A DNA stretch of 64,000 nucleotides, taken from contig CM066294.1 in the NCBI GenBank assembly GCA_033816765.1, positions 2,108,001 through 2,172,000 on the forward strand. Direction: 5' to 3'. The DNA comes from Nothopassalora personata. Lineage: Eukaryota > Ascomycota > Dothideomycetes > Mycosphaerellales > Mycosphaerellaceae. Position numbers and translations under genes: made by a program. Of the stretch, positions 18,622 to 29,014 are shown piece by piece. Positions within the stretch are counted from its first letter, which is position 1, and each line of letters begins with the position of its first letter. Under the pieces are notes generated by a model that had not been told where the DNA came from, did not search any database, and saw only the letters and a list, made by a program, of their open reading frames with translations.

Positions 18622-21600
18622 ATGAGAAGATGGCACATACTCAGAGCGCCCATCATCGCACCGACGCCGCGTACGATATATGCTAAGCAAGTGTTGCGCT
18701 CGCTGCAGCTTTCCCGGTCATACCAGCAGGATGCCGCCAATGTCCATTTTAGAGATTATGAGGCACTACTGAAACCATTCAGTCACCGTACACACAGAAA
18801 GATATCGGGTCTTCCTCAATATGCCATTTTTCGTCGGATCGATGCACCTGCGCGTCGCGTGGAAGACTGGGCAGCTCTACTCGATGGGGCATTGCCACCG
18901 CATCTGCGCGAAGGGACCACCACGCCGCCTTCCTTGAGTACTGTCGACGTTGCAGAAACTCTGTTAGCAGCGCAGTACCCTCACGATCCGAATCATGAAG
19001 GCTTCGATCTGCTGTTCCATCTTGGAATAGAGAAGGGACGATGGAATGCAGTCGTCTGGCTGATCAAACGATTGGTCGAAAAGTTCCCTGTTCGGCCTGA
19101 TGAGCCTGCACTCATTGAAGACATCAACGCTGCCTGGAAACTTGATCGCTCACTGGAAGGTGCCACTAATGGGCGGGTGGGTGGCAGGACCGAACCTCTG
19201 GCGCTGAAATATCCGCAGCGTGCCCCAAGGTCCGGTGATGCAGCGAAGCACTCACTCGATGAGCTTACGGCGGGTTTCACCGATGATGTTACAACCGAGG
19301 ATGTGACACCATCGAGCAAGCTCCAGCACAATGCGTTGGGTCAAGTATGGCGTACACTCGGTGCCATGACTAAAGCTTGCGCTGGCGGCGACATTAGGCC
19401 GGAAGTTCTGGAGATTATTGCATACCTTCATCACAAAGAAGTCATGCCGATGTCCATCTATAACTCCGAAACACATCCGGATCCCTCTGCTGTGCAACAG
19501 CCACCGTTGTTGTCCCTCCTTTCTTCCCGCATCCTGACGTCCTTGTCCGACGCCGCATGGCGGGCTCACGAGAAGCTCGTGGTTGAACAAGCCAGAGCGC
19601 AGGGTGCGCGCTACGTCGCCGTTCGCCCGGAGGTGCCTGGTTCTGTCTATCGCGTCCACGTAGCCGGGCTGCGCACCGAAGTCTGGATGGAGCTCATACT
19701 GTGGTCATGTATTCACGGTGGTTGGATAGAGCAAGGTGCCGAAATATTAGATTCCATCCATGACGACCCTGCCTGGAGTGTGATCTCTTGGCGTGAGTAT
19801 GCCCGGTCTATGTACCCTGATAACAGCTTCGATGCAACCTGGGAGTACGCCTTTAAGACGGGAGCAGTTTATAGCATGGACGCACCCGCAGGAGAGGCAC
19901 TTCGGGTCGAGCGAACTGTCAGTGCAGAGGTTATCAATGCGTACATCGATGCGCTCGCCTGCACTGTGCAGACTGGGGTCAGCAACGAAGATCCCACCAT
20001 TGAAAGTATCATCAGCCGTTTGTTCAGATTCAAGAGGCTATTCGGAAGATCAAAGTCCCAGCTTTCCCTAAGTACAGGGTCTTGGGATGCACTGATCCTA
20101 CGGCTGTTGGATGCACAAGGTGTCACATTCGAGGCCAATGCCCGCGCGGCCCACATGCTAGTGCAACTCTCCCCTGGATTTGGCCAGGGACTGGGGTGGA
20201 AGAACACCCAGGGATTACCTTCCTATGTGCTTGACGGCGGCATGGCCATGCAAGGCTTCTTGCATAGGGTTCTATACGGCCAGATCGCGAGCGGCAATTA
20301 CGAAGGTGCCGTGGCGGCGTTCAAACGTATACAGATGCGTACCGACATTGACAAACGAAACTCTTTGCTGAGCTTCATGCAGGGTAAAGAGCCGCTGATG
20401 CAAGCGCTTTCGAAAGATGATTTGTTCACAAGCAATCTTCCTGGGATCGAATATCCAGCGTTCGACATGCAAATACCGGCTAACATCTTGGGCTCCTTCC
20501 TTGATCTTGTCACAGCATCCAAAGATTACCGCCTTGGTCGATGGCTACTGACCAACAACGATCTGGACGGTCCTCCGATCAAACCAGAGATGTACCATGA
20601 CCGCTTTATCCAGCCGGCAGTGATTCGCTTCGCCGCTGAGTCCAATGACCAGGAACTGCTTGCCAAGTTCAAGGGTCGGCAACTGCAAGCGCAGTCACTG
20701 CACGCCGTACTTGACACACAAATCGATGCGATGCGATGGGACGCAGCGACTAGACTCTTGCAAGTCTTGGACGGACGTCGCTCGAGCTGGAACTTGTGGA
20801 ATCTTGCTCGTGTAGCAAGAGTGATGCTACGGCAAGTGTCCATGCTGGACAAGGGTGCTGCGGGCGCCGCAGATGATTTCATTGCGGCCAAGAAGATGTT
20901 TTACGACATGTGCTCGTCCCACTATCACAGCCATAAGAATATCAGCGATGGGTTTGCTCTCCAAGTCAGGAACCTGCTTGTCGTGCTTGCCGCCATTGGT
21001 GAGCCATTGACAGAGATCTCCGTCAGGCTCTTGCAGACGAGAAGACGACGTTATGATATGCTCTCTCTCAACGCATCTGCGTTCAACATCGTCCTCAGTG
21101 GCGTTGTCGATGCGTACGGGAGTGTGGCGGGTCGGCGTCTATTGGCTATATTTTGGCCGCACTCTGCCCGGACTGCGCTCAACACTGCAGCCCAGCTATC
21201 GCGAACGCGAGGCCAGCTTGTGGAAATGCCTGGAGGTCGTCCAGATCCGATTGGCTCCGAGCGCAACAGAATAGCCGTGCGCGTTCATGTCGGGACCGCA
21301 GCGGAGCAAGAGCTTGTTTTGTATGGATGGTTGAAGCCGAACAGCGAGACGATTCTCATCGTTCTGCGAAAGGCACTTACGGAACTTGAGCCCAAGCAGC
21401 AGGATAAGATTCCTGTCGCGAATGATGCTGCTGACCCTGATACTCCTGTTGGACATGGCGGGCACATTGACCTCACTCCTCAGGGCATGGTCGCTTGGGC
21501 AATCAGGCGCTTGGCGGAGCTGCCGTACATCCATGCTAGTGTTATTGAGCAGATTGACGGCGTTTTGGCTGCTCATGACATGCAAGACCTTCGAGGTCAG

Positions 21601-21693
21601 TTGTCTACAATCGTGTCCGATGTTGAGCGCGACATTGTTGCGGACGCCGAAGAAGCCAACAAGGCAACCGATGTTGCCAGCACAGCTGGCTGA
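18622..21693 (+). CDS. Large mitochondrial protein with PPR-like helical repeats, function unknown
   Basis: An intronless 1023-aa protein. The N-terminus (MRRWHILRAPIIAPTPRTIY...) is basic, hydroxylated and lacks acidic residues, typical of a mitochondrial presequence. The rest is predominantly helical with repeated 30-40-residue patterns, such as GRWNAVVWLIKRLVEKFPVRPD, GNYEGAVAAFKRI and MRWDAATRLLQVLDGR. These suggest a divergent pentatricopeptide-like solenoid, as in fungal mitochondrial RNA or translation factors. No catalytic motif is seen. It may act in expression of a mitochondrial transcript; this is inference from architecture. The start ATG is the first in the frame and immediately begins the presequence. 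Confidence 0.7.
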   Translation: MRRWHILRAPIIAPTPRTIYAKQVLRSLQLSRSYQQDAANVHFRDYEALLKPFSHRTHRKISGLPQYAIFRRIDAPARRVEDWAALLDGALPPHLREGTTTPPSLSTVDVAETLLAAQYPHDPNHEGFDLLFHLGIEKGRWNAVVWLIKRLVEKFPVRPDEPALIEDINAAWKLDRSLEGATNGRVGGRTEPLALKYPQRAPRSGDAAKHSLDELTAGFTDDVTTEDVTPSSKLQHNALGQVWRTLGAMTKACAGGDIRPEVLEIIAYLHHKEVMPMSIYNSETHPDPSAVQQPPLLSLLSSRILTSLSDAAWRAHEKLVVEQARAQGARYVAVRPEVPGSVYRVHVAGLRTEVWMELILWSCIHGGWIEQGAEILDSIHDDPAWSVISWREYARSMYPDNSFDATWEYAFKTGAVYSMDAPAGEALRVERTVSAEVINAYIDALACTVQTGVSNEDPTIESIISRLFRFKRLFGRSKSQLSLSTGSWDALILRLLDAQGVTFEANARAAHMLVQLSPGFGQGLGWKNTQGLPSYVLDGGMAMQGFLHRVLYGQIASGNYEGAVAAFKRIQMRTDIDKRNSLLSFMQGKEPLMQALSKDDLFTSNLPGIEYPAFDMQIPANILGSFLDLVTASKDYRLGRWLLTNNDLDGPPIKPEMYHDRFIQPAVIRFAAESNDQELLAKFKGRQLQAQSLHAVLDTQIDAMRWDAATRLLQVLDGRRSSWNLWNLARVARVMLRQVSMLDKGAAGAADDFIAAKKMFYDMCSSHYHSHKNISDGFALQVRNLLVVLAAIGEPLTEISVRLLQTRRRRYDMLSLNASAFNIVLSGVVDAYGSVAGRRLLAIFWPHSARTALNTAAQLSRTRGQLVEMPGGRPDPIGSERNRIAVRVHVGTAAEQELVLYGWLKPNSETILIVLRKALTELEPKQQDKIPVANDAADPDTPVGHGGHIDLTPQGMVAWAIRRLAELPYIHASVIEQIDGVLAAHDMQDLRGQLSTIVSDVERDIVADAEEANKATDVASTAG

Positions 21694-22142
21694 CCCGGGC
21701 AAACATAAGTCCCCGATCAAGCCAGGTCATAGCTGAGAAATAAGCGACCGAAACGTCGGGGCGAGGTATCCCGTTCAATGGCACGACGCCATGCTTGATG
21801 CCAGCATCCGAGACGTGTGCGCAACTTCAGTAGTGTCTGCTTATTCGAGCCGAAGAGGCCCTAGCATCGCACAGCCTTTGTCCGGCTCCATGGCCTGGGT
21901 CGCCGCTGACTTTCCTGTGACCGACTGCGTGTAGGGTCAATTGCATGCACGTGGGCTCGGTTCGGTAATTCCAATGGGAAGGAGTCCCGGGAACAATGCA
22001 GTTATAAGTGACACTTCTTCTCGGTTCATGACTCCAAAAACGATGTGTCATCTTGCTTGGAACATGATATCATTCGAGTCGTAACACAACCAACTTGCCG
22101 TCCTCTGCACTAGTCTCGGCACCTACTCACGCCTGGATCACA
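21694..22142. other. Intergenic region, nothing recognised
   Basis: Lies between the mitochondrial protein gene and the broken GNAT gene. No convincing ORF or repeat. Confidence 0.45.
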
Positions 22143-22828
22143 ATGGTCGTTCAAATCTTGCCTCTAGCTGATGCAGAAATACCCACCTTCGTGCGCGTAG
22201 AGCTCGAGGCGTTCAGACCGCATCCAAGGATACCTACGTTGTGGTCGAACGGGTATACCACCGACCTGTATGCTTACTAAGAGGCTAACAAGGTTAAAAG
22301 CCTCCCGAGCCAGATATCCGCTTTATCAAAGCGATTGACGGCACGACGGGAGATATCATGGGAGTCTCACAGATGTCATTCGAACGCAGCTCAACTGCGA
22401 TCAGACCCAAAAGCACAGCCGCCATCAAATGGCCGAAAGGTGGCAACTGGGAGCTGAAGCGGTACTTCAAGATACATACATTCGACTTGCTTTAGGAATC
22501 ATTTGCTGAGAAGCCCTACATATGTATTTTCTAACTCATCAGTAGCTACGAACTGTCCTTGGTCAAGCTGTTGATCGTAAACCCCGAGTATCATCGACAA
22601 GGGATCGATTCGATGCTACTCAGCTATGCTTGCAATGAGGCCGATGAGCGAGGCGTGCTATTGGGTCTGGAATCGACCCCTGCTGGTCTGTCGTTCTACA
22701 AGCGCTATGGGCTCATGAAGGCGCAAGCCATCAAGGCTAATATAAGACTATTTGGGGCTACGTACGAGTATGATAAGGAAGCGGCCAAGCGTGTGTGGAT
22801 GATCAGAGATCCTCAGGTGATGGAGTGA
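22143..22828 (+). pseudogene. GNAT-family N-acetyltransferase, apparently broken
   Basis: The start MVVQILPLADAEIPTFVRVE and AFRPHPRIPTLWSNGYTTDL match the N-terminus of fungal GNAT proteins. After DLYAY the frame meets TAA (22278-22280) where the homologous sequence should run on (EANKVKSL). A 1-nt loss near 22298 is then needed to enter PEPDIRFIKAIDGTTGDIMG. No donor/acceptor pair of matching phase removes both. Later TAG and TAA codons can be removed by a 91-nt intron (donor GTACTT at about 22460, acceptor CATCAG). The acetyl-CoA-binding part then follows intact: LLIVNPEYHRQGIDSMLL (motif A, R-x-x-G-x-G/D), then LESTPAGLSFYKRYGL. Substrate unknown. An unrecognised splice form or a sequencing error could also explain the break. 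Confidence 0.5.
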
Positions 22829-23408
22829 CAACAGAACAGTGCTGAAGCCAATACTATAGATAGCTGAAGCTGACTCTGCAGCAAATATTTATAGGCATCG
22901 AGCACCCGGGACCCAGTCGAAACCATGCTCGAGGTTAAGCACGACCTTGGCAGTAGGTAGCACTGGCACAGTCAGTCTTCTGCGCGCAGCATCTATGCTC
23001 AATATACCAACTCTCCGATTGGCTTAGTAGGATGTCCAATGTGTGGCTTGCAGTTTGTTGGCGTACTCTGCCGACTACTCCGTTCCGTCACTACCCTGTC
23101 TTCTCGGCACATCCTTGCCGTCCCTCATTGCCATTGGCCGGACGTCCGGTTCCACCGCTTCTCCGTCGCCAGGGCTTCTTTTTTCCCTCGACAATGCACA
23201 TCATCGCTTCATATGAGAGGAATCTTGCTCTGATCGAGTCTTCGGGGCGATGTCGGTGGCCACCGTACGCATCAGATACTGTGCGGCGTTGGGAGTCCGT
23301 CCTGGTTGACAAATATCTGACCAGGATGAGAGAAACCTTATCGTGCATCTGTATACCGATTATCTCCTTCCGTTTGAACATACGAGTGCAAGTTGTCTGA
23401 GTGCAGAA
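22829..23408. other. Intergenic/promoter region upstream of the TDT transporter
   Basis: Pyrimidine-rich upstream sequence around 23080-23200. ORFs here are short and not family-like. Confidence 0.4.
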
Positions 23409-25203
23409 ATGGCGGGCGACAATACTTTGCACCTGCCTGTGGTGCACTACGACAGAGGCAAGCACGACCGCCAGGCTACCTTGAGGCATGAGCCCACTGG
23501 CCTGGCCAATGGCTATCGCTCGCCGCGGCCACAGTCACCCAGTAATGAGAAATACTCTGCCTTTGCGCCTCACAATCACCAACCAGCACGACCTTCTATG
23601 CATCGGAACTGGAGTGCCCAAAGTATGCGGAGTAACATATCGCTCGAGCACCTCCACCTGGACCTTCACTTCAAGGAAAGGATCAAGCACTTCACATGGA
23701 CCTGGTTCACGATGACTGTAAGACGACTCCAGCAACGTGACCTCCAATGTCGTATTCATGTTGGCTGACGCTGTTCAGATGGCAACTGGCGGCGTTGCTA
23801 ACGTCTTGTACCAAGGTAAGTCAGATTAGTCATAGTCACGACCGATCAGTGTGCTAAGTTAATGCCAGTCCCATACCGCTTCCATGGCCTGTATGCGATT
23901 GGATGTGTCTTCTTCCTCTTCAACATTGTCCTGTTCCTATTCAACGTGGCAATGATATCTTTGCGGTTCTACTACTACCCGCACACCTTCAAGCATTCGA
24001 TCCTACATCCGACAGAAAGCCTGTTTATCCCAGCCAGTCTGATCAGTATTGGAACGATTCTGATCAATATCAGCCAATATGGCGTGTCGCAGCCACCAAC
24101 TGGCGCCTGGCTACTCAACGTGATGGTGATCCTCTTCTGGGTGTTCTGTGGACTGGCGGTGTGCTTCAGCGCAGGGATCTATCTCGTCATGTATGCACAT
24201 TGAACTCCGAGCTTTGATAATCGAGATACTGATGCCGTGCAGGTGGTCAACCCAGACTTTCACAGTGGCCCAAATGACACCCATCTGGATCTTCCCGTGC
24301 TACCCTTTGCTGGTCATTGGTCCGCACGCGGCCACTCTCGCCAAACATCTTGTGAATCGGCCACAAGATGCACTCACCATGATCTTGGGCGGATTCGTTT
24401 TCCAAGGCATCGGCTTCCTCCTTTCGCTCATGATCTATGCAGCATTCATCTATCGGCTCATGACTCAAAAGCTTCCCCAGGAAAACCTACGACCAGGCAT
24501 GTTCGTAAGCGTGGGTCCTTCGGGCTTCACAATATCTGGCATTGTGTCTATGGGCATTCTACTCCCGGAAGTTGCAACGAAAAATTTCTTGCTCGAAGGT
24601 AAAGGCGAACTTGCGGCACAAGTCTCGCAAATCGCGTCCATCTGGTTTGGTTTGTGGCTATGGGGTCTAGCACTCTGGTTCTTCATCATCTCTGCTGGTG
24701 CTCACTACTCCTGTGTCAGGAAAGGCCGATTGACCTTCGCGATGACGTTCTACTCCTACGTCTTCCCTCAGACGGCGCTCACAACGGCGACCTTTGCCAT
24801 TGCTAAAGCACTTGACAACCAGCCCATCGCCATTCTCGGCTGCGTGATGACCTGCTTGGTCATCGTCGTCTGGTTCGCAGTTTTCATCCTCATGGTCCGA
24901 GCAGTCATCGTAAAGGATATATTGTGGCCTCAGCGACAAGAAGACCGTGCCGAGGGTGGCTGGCAGACACATTCCGCGCGACCAAGTGCGCGTGCCGAAT
25001 CACCTGTACCCATCCACCTGACAAGTGCGACCTGCACAGGAACAGGCCAGGCACATCCAATCAACAACGACCTTGAGGAGCCTTGTAGGCCGAAAGAGGC
25101 AGAGACAAGTCCAGGCAACAATGTGATGGACATGGCTGTCCTGCTCGAAAATCCATTCGAGGCTGAGCGCAATAAGCTCACTGGAGCAGACGAGATGGTG
25201 TGA
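23409..25203 (+). CDS. TDT-family transporter (malate / sulfite efflux type, SLAC1-like)
   Basis: Exons 23409-23717, 23779-23815, 23869-24190 and 24243-25203 give 542 aa; all junctions are GT-AG and in phase. A hydrophilic N-tail of about 85 residues precedes the family entry motif ERIKHFTWTWFTMTMATGGV. About ten hydrophobic segments follow, including YAIGCVFFLFNIVLFLFNVA, LNVMVILFWVFCGLAVCF and IWFGLWLWGLALWFFIISA. The C-tail (about residue 430 on) is polar and disordered. Relatives include yeast Ssu1 sulfite pump and S. pombe Mae1 malate permease; which anion is moved cannot be told from sequence. The retained pattern FYSYVFPQTALTTATFAIAKAL near the C-terminal end of the membrane domain is typical. 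It lies tail to tail with the sulfotransferase-like gene, 45 bp away. Confidence 0.88.
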
Positions 25204-25248
25204 ACTATTTTCGACAACTTATGGACATACCTCAAAAGAATCTAGACG

Positions 25249-26071
25249 TCAGGTCATGAGCCACAAGAACAGGATCCCCCCGGCTATCGTCAGTGCCAGC
25301 CACGGAGATGGAACTTCCAACCCGCAGGCGTTTACATCATTCATCTCTTTAGTGCATTCCTTTGTGACCAGCTTTTCCTGGTCTGGCACTTGAACCTGAA
25401 GGAACGCGCAAAGATCCTCCCAATCGAGTTGCTCCTCCAATCGTATGACAAGTAGTCTCTCCTTGGGAACGACTTGCACGCAGTGCCGGACATGCGCAAT
25501 GTAAGCCTGTCTTGCGCCTTCTCGAAAGTCTAGGCCGCGGAATATCTCCGCCCACTTCCTCATACGCCGACGCAATGGACGAATATACTCAAAGTCATAA
25601 AGGGACTGGAAGAAGATCGGCCAGGATTCCAGATAAGTGAAGACCGAGTCGTGCATTGCACGAAGCCAAGCATGGGAGTTGCGATCTGTGAGAATGAACT
25701 TTGCTTCCGGGTACATAACAACGAGCTCGTCCACGAAACCGAAGCCTGGAAGATCGGCTACTGCTGAGTACTTGCCGAAGATCGTGTCGAGGTCCAGCCT
25801 CGTGTACGCTTCTGGAGTGTGCCTGAGCGTCAGCGATTTACGCAAGAGATCCATATCTCTTTTGCCGTTCTTGACGTATTCGAAGCCATGGCATGTCCGG
25901 TAGCCAAGACTTTCGAGGGCGATCGCTAGACTTGTAGTGCAAGTTCTGCTACAATGTCAGTAGTTGTGGCGAGACCTCGCTACTGGTGTTGCTGTACCTT
26001 GGCAATCCTATGCAGCAGACTTTCAGATTTCTTGTTGCGATGGCTTCGTCCTCGTCGATCAGTCGTCCCAT
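25249..26071 (-). CDS. Sulfotransferase-like P-loop protein with C-terminal membrane anchor
   Basis: Exons 26071-25998 and 25945-25249 give 256 aa; the 52-nt intron has donor GTACAG and acceptor TAGCAG. The junction builds the nucleotide (PAPS)-binding loop KVCCIGLPRTCTTSLAIALE, typical of the fungal Sulfotransfer_4 family. Further family features are YRTCHGFEYV, ADLPGFGFVDELVVMYPEAKFILTDR (the second conserved block with the Arg contacting the cofactor phosphate) and ERLLVIRLEEQLDWEDLCAFL near the end. A hydrophobic C-terminus (WLALTIAGGILFLWLM) suggests a tail anchor. Acceptor substrate unknown. The frame stays open upstream of ATG 26071, so an earlier start is possible. Confidence 0.8.
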
Positions 26072-26460
26072 CCTCTGGAAACCTATCGAGTTCTGTGGGC
26101 AGTTCAGCCGTGGTTGACACACTTTGCCTGATCCCTTCGGTAGCTTCCGACGGCCGCGGCTCTGGCCACTGTTGCGACACCCTTCCAGTGCTCTGATAGT
26201 CCCTACTTGGACGGTCAGCCATACTGACGGAATGCCAGCTCTTTTCTAAAAGATGCTTATGAGAGTCAAAGGCCGAATGCTCGGCGTGCCACGATGCAGA
26301 ATATTGCCGCCTAGCGGCGCGGGCGGGCGAATTATTATGCTCTCTGAAATCACCTTGGTCGCGTTTTGACAGACATGGAACTCCTGGCCCACTGCCTGGA
26401 ATATGAAACACCGATCTAACCAAAGTCAGGTATGGCGTTGAGTCTCGAACGCAACCCGCT
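26072..26460. other. Short gap between sulfotransferase-like and esterase-like genes
   Basis: Holds the 5' region of the sulfotransferase-like gene. An open frame continues into it from the first exon, but no conserved sequence is visible. Confidence 0.4.
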
Positions 26461-28208
26461 TTATCGACGCTTCACTTGCGCGTCCCTCATCAGGTCCCAG
26501 AGATCTTTCATCTTATCCCGAAGAGGATCCTCCGTCACCAAGACAGAACCATCCGCTGCCAACATGCGAACTTCAGATTGCGCCTCGGTTCCCCAGCCAA
26601 ACATAGCTGAGATGTCACCGCGCAGGAATCTGGCGAAGGGGCGCGCAAAGTTCGTCACATCCTGCCGTTCTCTCCTGCTGAAGCCTGCTCTCCATCCACC
26701 ATACCACCAGATCGGCAGCTCAAGGACGTGTGAAGTGCCCAGTCTTGGATCAATATGATCATCCGTCCCTTTCGACCTCCATGCTACATGGTATCTCAAT
26801 ACGTCCTGGCTTGTCATACCGCCTTTGAACAGACACTGGGCGAAACCTCGAACAGTGGCGTGGCATTGAACATCGGCCATGATCTTGCTGTAGAGCCACG
26901 GCCAGTCGTTATTCCAGGGCGACTCGTACCTGGTCACCAGAGCTTCAGCGAGACCTTCGAGAAACGTCAAGCACAATCTCGACACTAGCGATTCACGGCT
27001 GTGCATTGAGATCGCGAGTTGACTCTTGGATTGCACCTGTTTGTCCATGAAGCTGTAGTAAGCGTCTTCATTGCTGGTGTCCCCAATCAGCACTTGAACA
27101 TTTCGGGTCTTGAGTCTCCGCCCGAGTTCTCCGTTCCAGACAGATGCCATCAGCTGAGCTGGTATAAAGCCGCCCGGCCCATCGGTGACCGGGTCGAAGG
27201 TAGTCTGCATCATTCTCGCAACATCGAGAAGCTTGTGGCTGCTCACGCCGCGAAGCAGCTTCACTCTGTCTTCCGAAGGCAGATCGTCGTCGATATTGAC
27301 TCGGCGACAGATCTCTGCGAATTGTGCTCTCGGCTTGGCCGACTGAGCGAACACAGGCTGCGCGCCAACTGCTCCACTGAACAGAAATGCCCTTCGGATT
27401 ATCGGTTTGCTGAACGGCTTAAAGGCATCGTAGTGAAGCTGATATGCGGTCGCTGCACCGAAGCCCCCTGCACTGATGCAGTGTGGGTTACCGCCAAAGA
27501 GGTGGATGTTGGAGTATGTCCACTCGATGGCCATGCGAATGTCCCAGAGGCCGAAGTTGCCAGCTGCTGCAAAAGGGTCGCTTTTGATGTCCTTACTATC
27601 TTGCACAAGCTCCTCGCTGGCTAAGAAGCCGAAGAGACCACATCGGTACTGTGCGAAAACTATGATGCGCGGATTGTCTTTATTGTGCTCGCGAAAGATG
27701 TCGATAGGCTCTACAAAGCGGTGCTGGAGGCCCGGGCAGGTCTGGAAGTCATCGCCAACTGCAGATGATCAGTCGAGTTGCAGTCATAGCGTCGCAATTA
27801 CTTACTGATCTGGAACTGTACAGGCCAGCCTCCTGTCGGACCCTCACCGCCAGCCGGAACCCAGATGTTGATGAACAGACAGTCCTCATCCATATCACGC
27901 TCCGTTGCTGGCGGTCCAAAGTAGCTTCCCAGATTCACCTCAGGCACAATGTGAGGGCAGATCGATCCCACACCTCGATAGTCTCTCGGCCGATTGTTGC
28001 CATCGCTGAAGAGCCAGTCCGGCGGCAGAGGCTCTGGTTTCCGCCATCTTCTCTCTCGTACAGGCGGAATCGCATATCGGATTCGAGTGTATCGCCGATA
28101 GAGTGGTCGGTTTGTCTCAGCGTCCGCGACTTCTGTCCCTATCAACGACCCGCGTGCTGTTCGTAAGACGTACGGCTTCTGCGCCGTACTCATTTCCTTC
28201 GCTGTCAT
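26461..28208 (-). CDS. Carboxylesterase-type-B fold protein lacking the catalytic serine and oxyanion motif
   Basis: Exons 28208-27806 and 27758-26461 give about 566 aa; the intron has donor GTAAGT and acceptor CTGCAG, 47 nt. The fold is clear: VLRTARGSLIGTE, YTRIRYAIPPVRERRW, DMDEDCLFINIWVP, then NFGLWDIRMAIEWTYSNIHL and FGGNPHCISAGGFGA. In active relatives the last block is GGxSAG; here it reads GGFGAA, so the nucleophile serine is Gly. The oxyanion motif HGGGF after WPVQFQI is also absent (IIGDDFQTCPG). An acidic residue (GDTSNEDAYYSF) and a His (GTSHVLELPIWW) remain. It is therefore probably not an esterase but a binding or pseudo-enzyme member, or a degenerating copy with an intact frame. 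No signal peptide is seen. Start could be 28208 or 28193. Confidence 0.75.
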
Positions 28209-29014
28209 CGCTGCGGGAGCATTGGCATCGCGATTACATGTGTATCTCTGGATTGAACCTGTATTACCTCTGCTGCCAAGCGTCGGACCAAGTGACAGTA
28301 CCGACGGCTGAAACGAGAAATCTTGCACGGTTTGTATCATCACGCTGCATCTGCGCGACTCAAGCCGCATGGCCATGGTATGTATGCTCACAAAGTGGCC
28401 AACCTTGAGCAAGGTTCTTTCGAATATGGACCAAGCGATGAGAAGCAGTAGTGGCATCTCATATCCACGTGGGTGATGCTGAAGACTCCGTGACGTCTCG
28501 GTGAACAGACAGGAGTTGATTACATCCGGACACAGGCAGTGCACTGTACCGTCGACTCACATACCTCTTACTCGGAGTGCAGCCCCGATGCACACATGCA
28601 GTACATTTCCAGACTCGCATTGCCGTATATGCCACCTAGAACTACCGCACGAGTCAGTGCGTAACGTACCACACTAGATGAACAACGCCTTTTTCAACAT
28701 CTCGCACATTCATCATAGCTCTCGGCTCATGTCCTTGCTTGTAACGGTTGCATCTGTATTCGCGCGAAACCCGGCCAATTTCACTTGCAGCCAAGAGTCG
28801 TGACCTGAAGGTTGGGAGGTGAGACGTCATCAACCCGGATGAAACTGTCTCATGGCAGGGATGGTCCAACGTGTGGCTTTCGACGTCGTCGCCCACTCAT
28901 CTTCGAAGCCGCGAGGTGCTCGCACGACGAGCTGTGTGGTCTGAGCCACTTCACACTGGCACTCAGAGCGTCATAAGCGCTTATATGAAAAAGTCGTCTG
29001 TCATTCCTGCATGC
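28209..29014. other. Intergenic region, nothing recognised
   Basis: Includes the upstream sequence of the esterase-like gene, where its frame stays open without conserved content. Otherwise only short ORFs. Confidence 0.45.
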
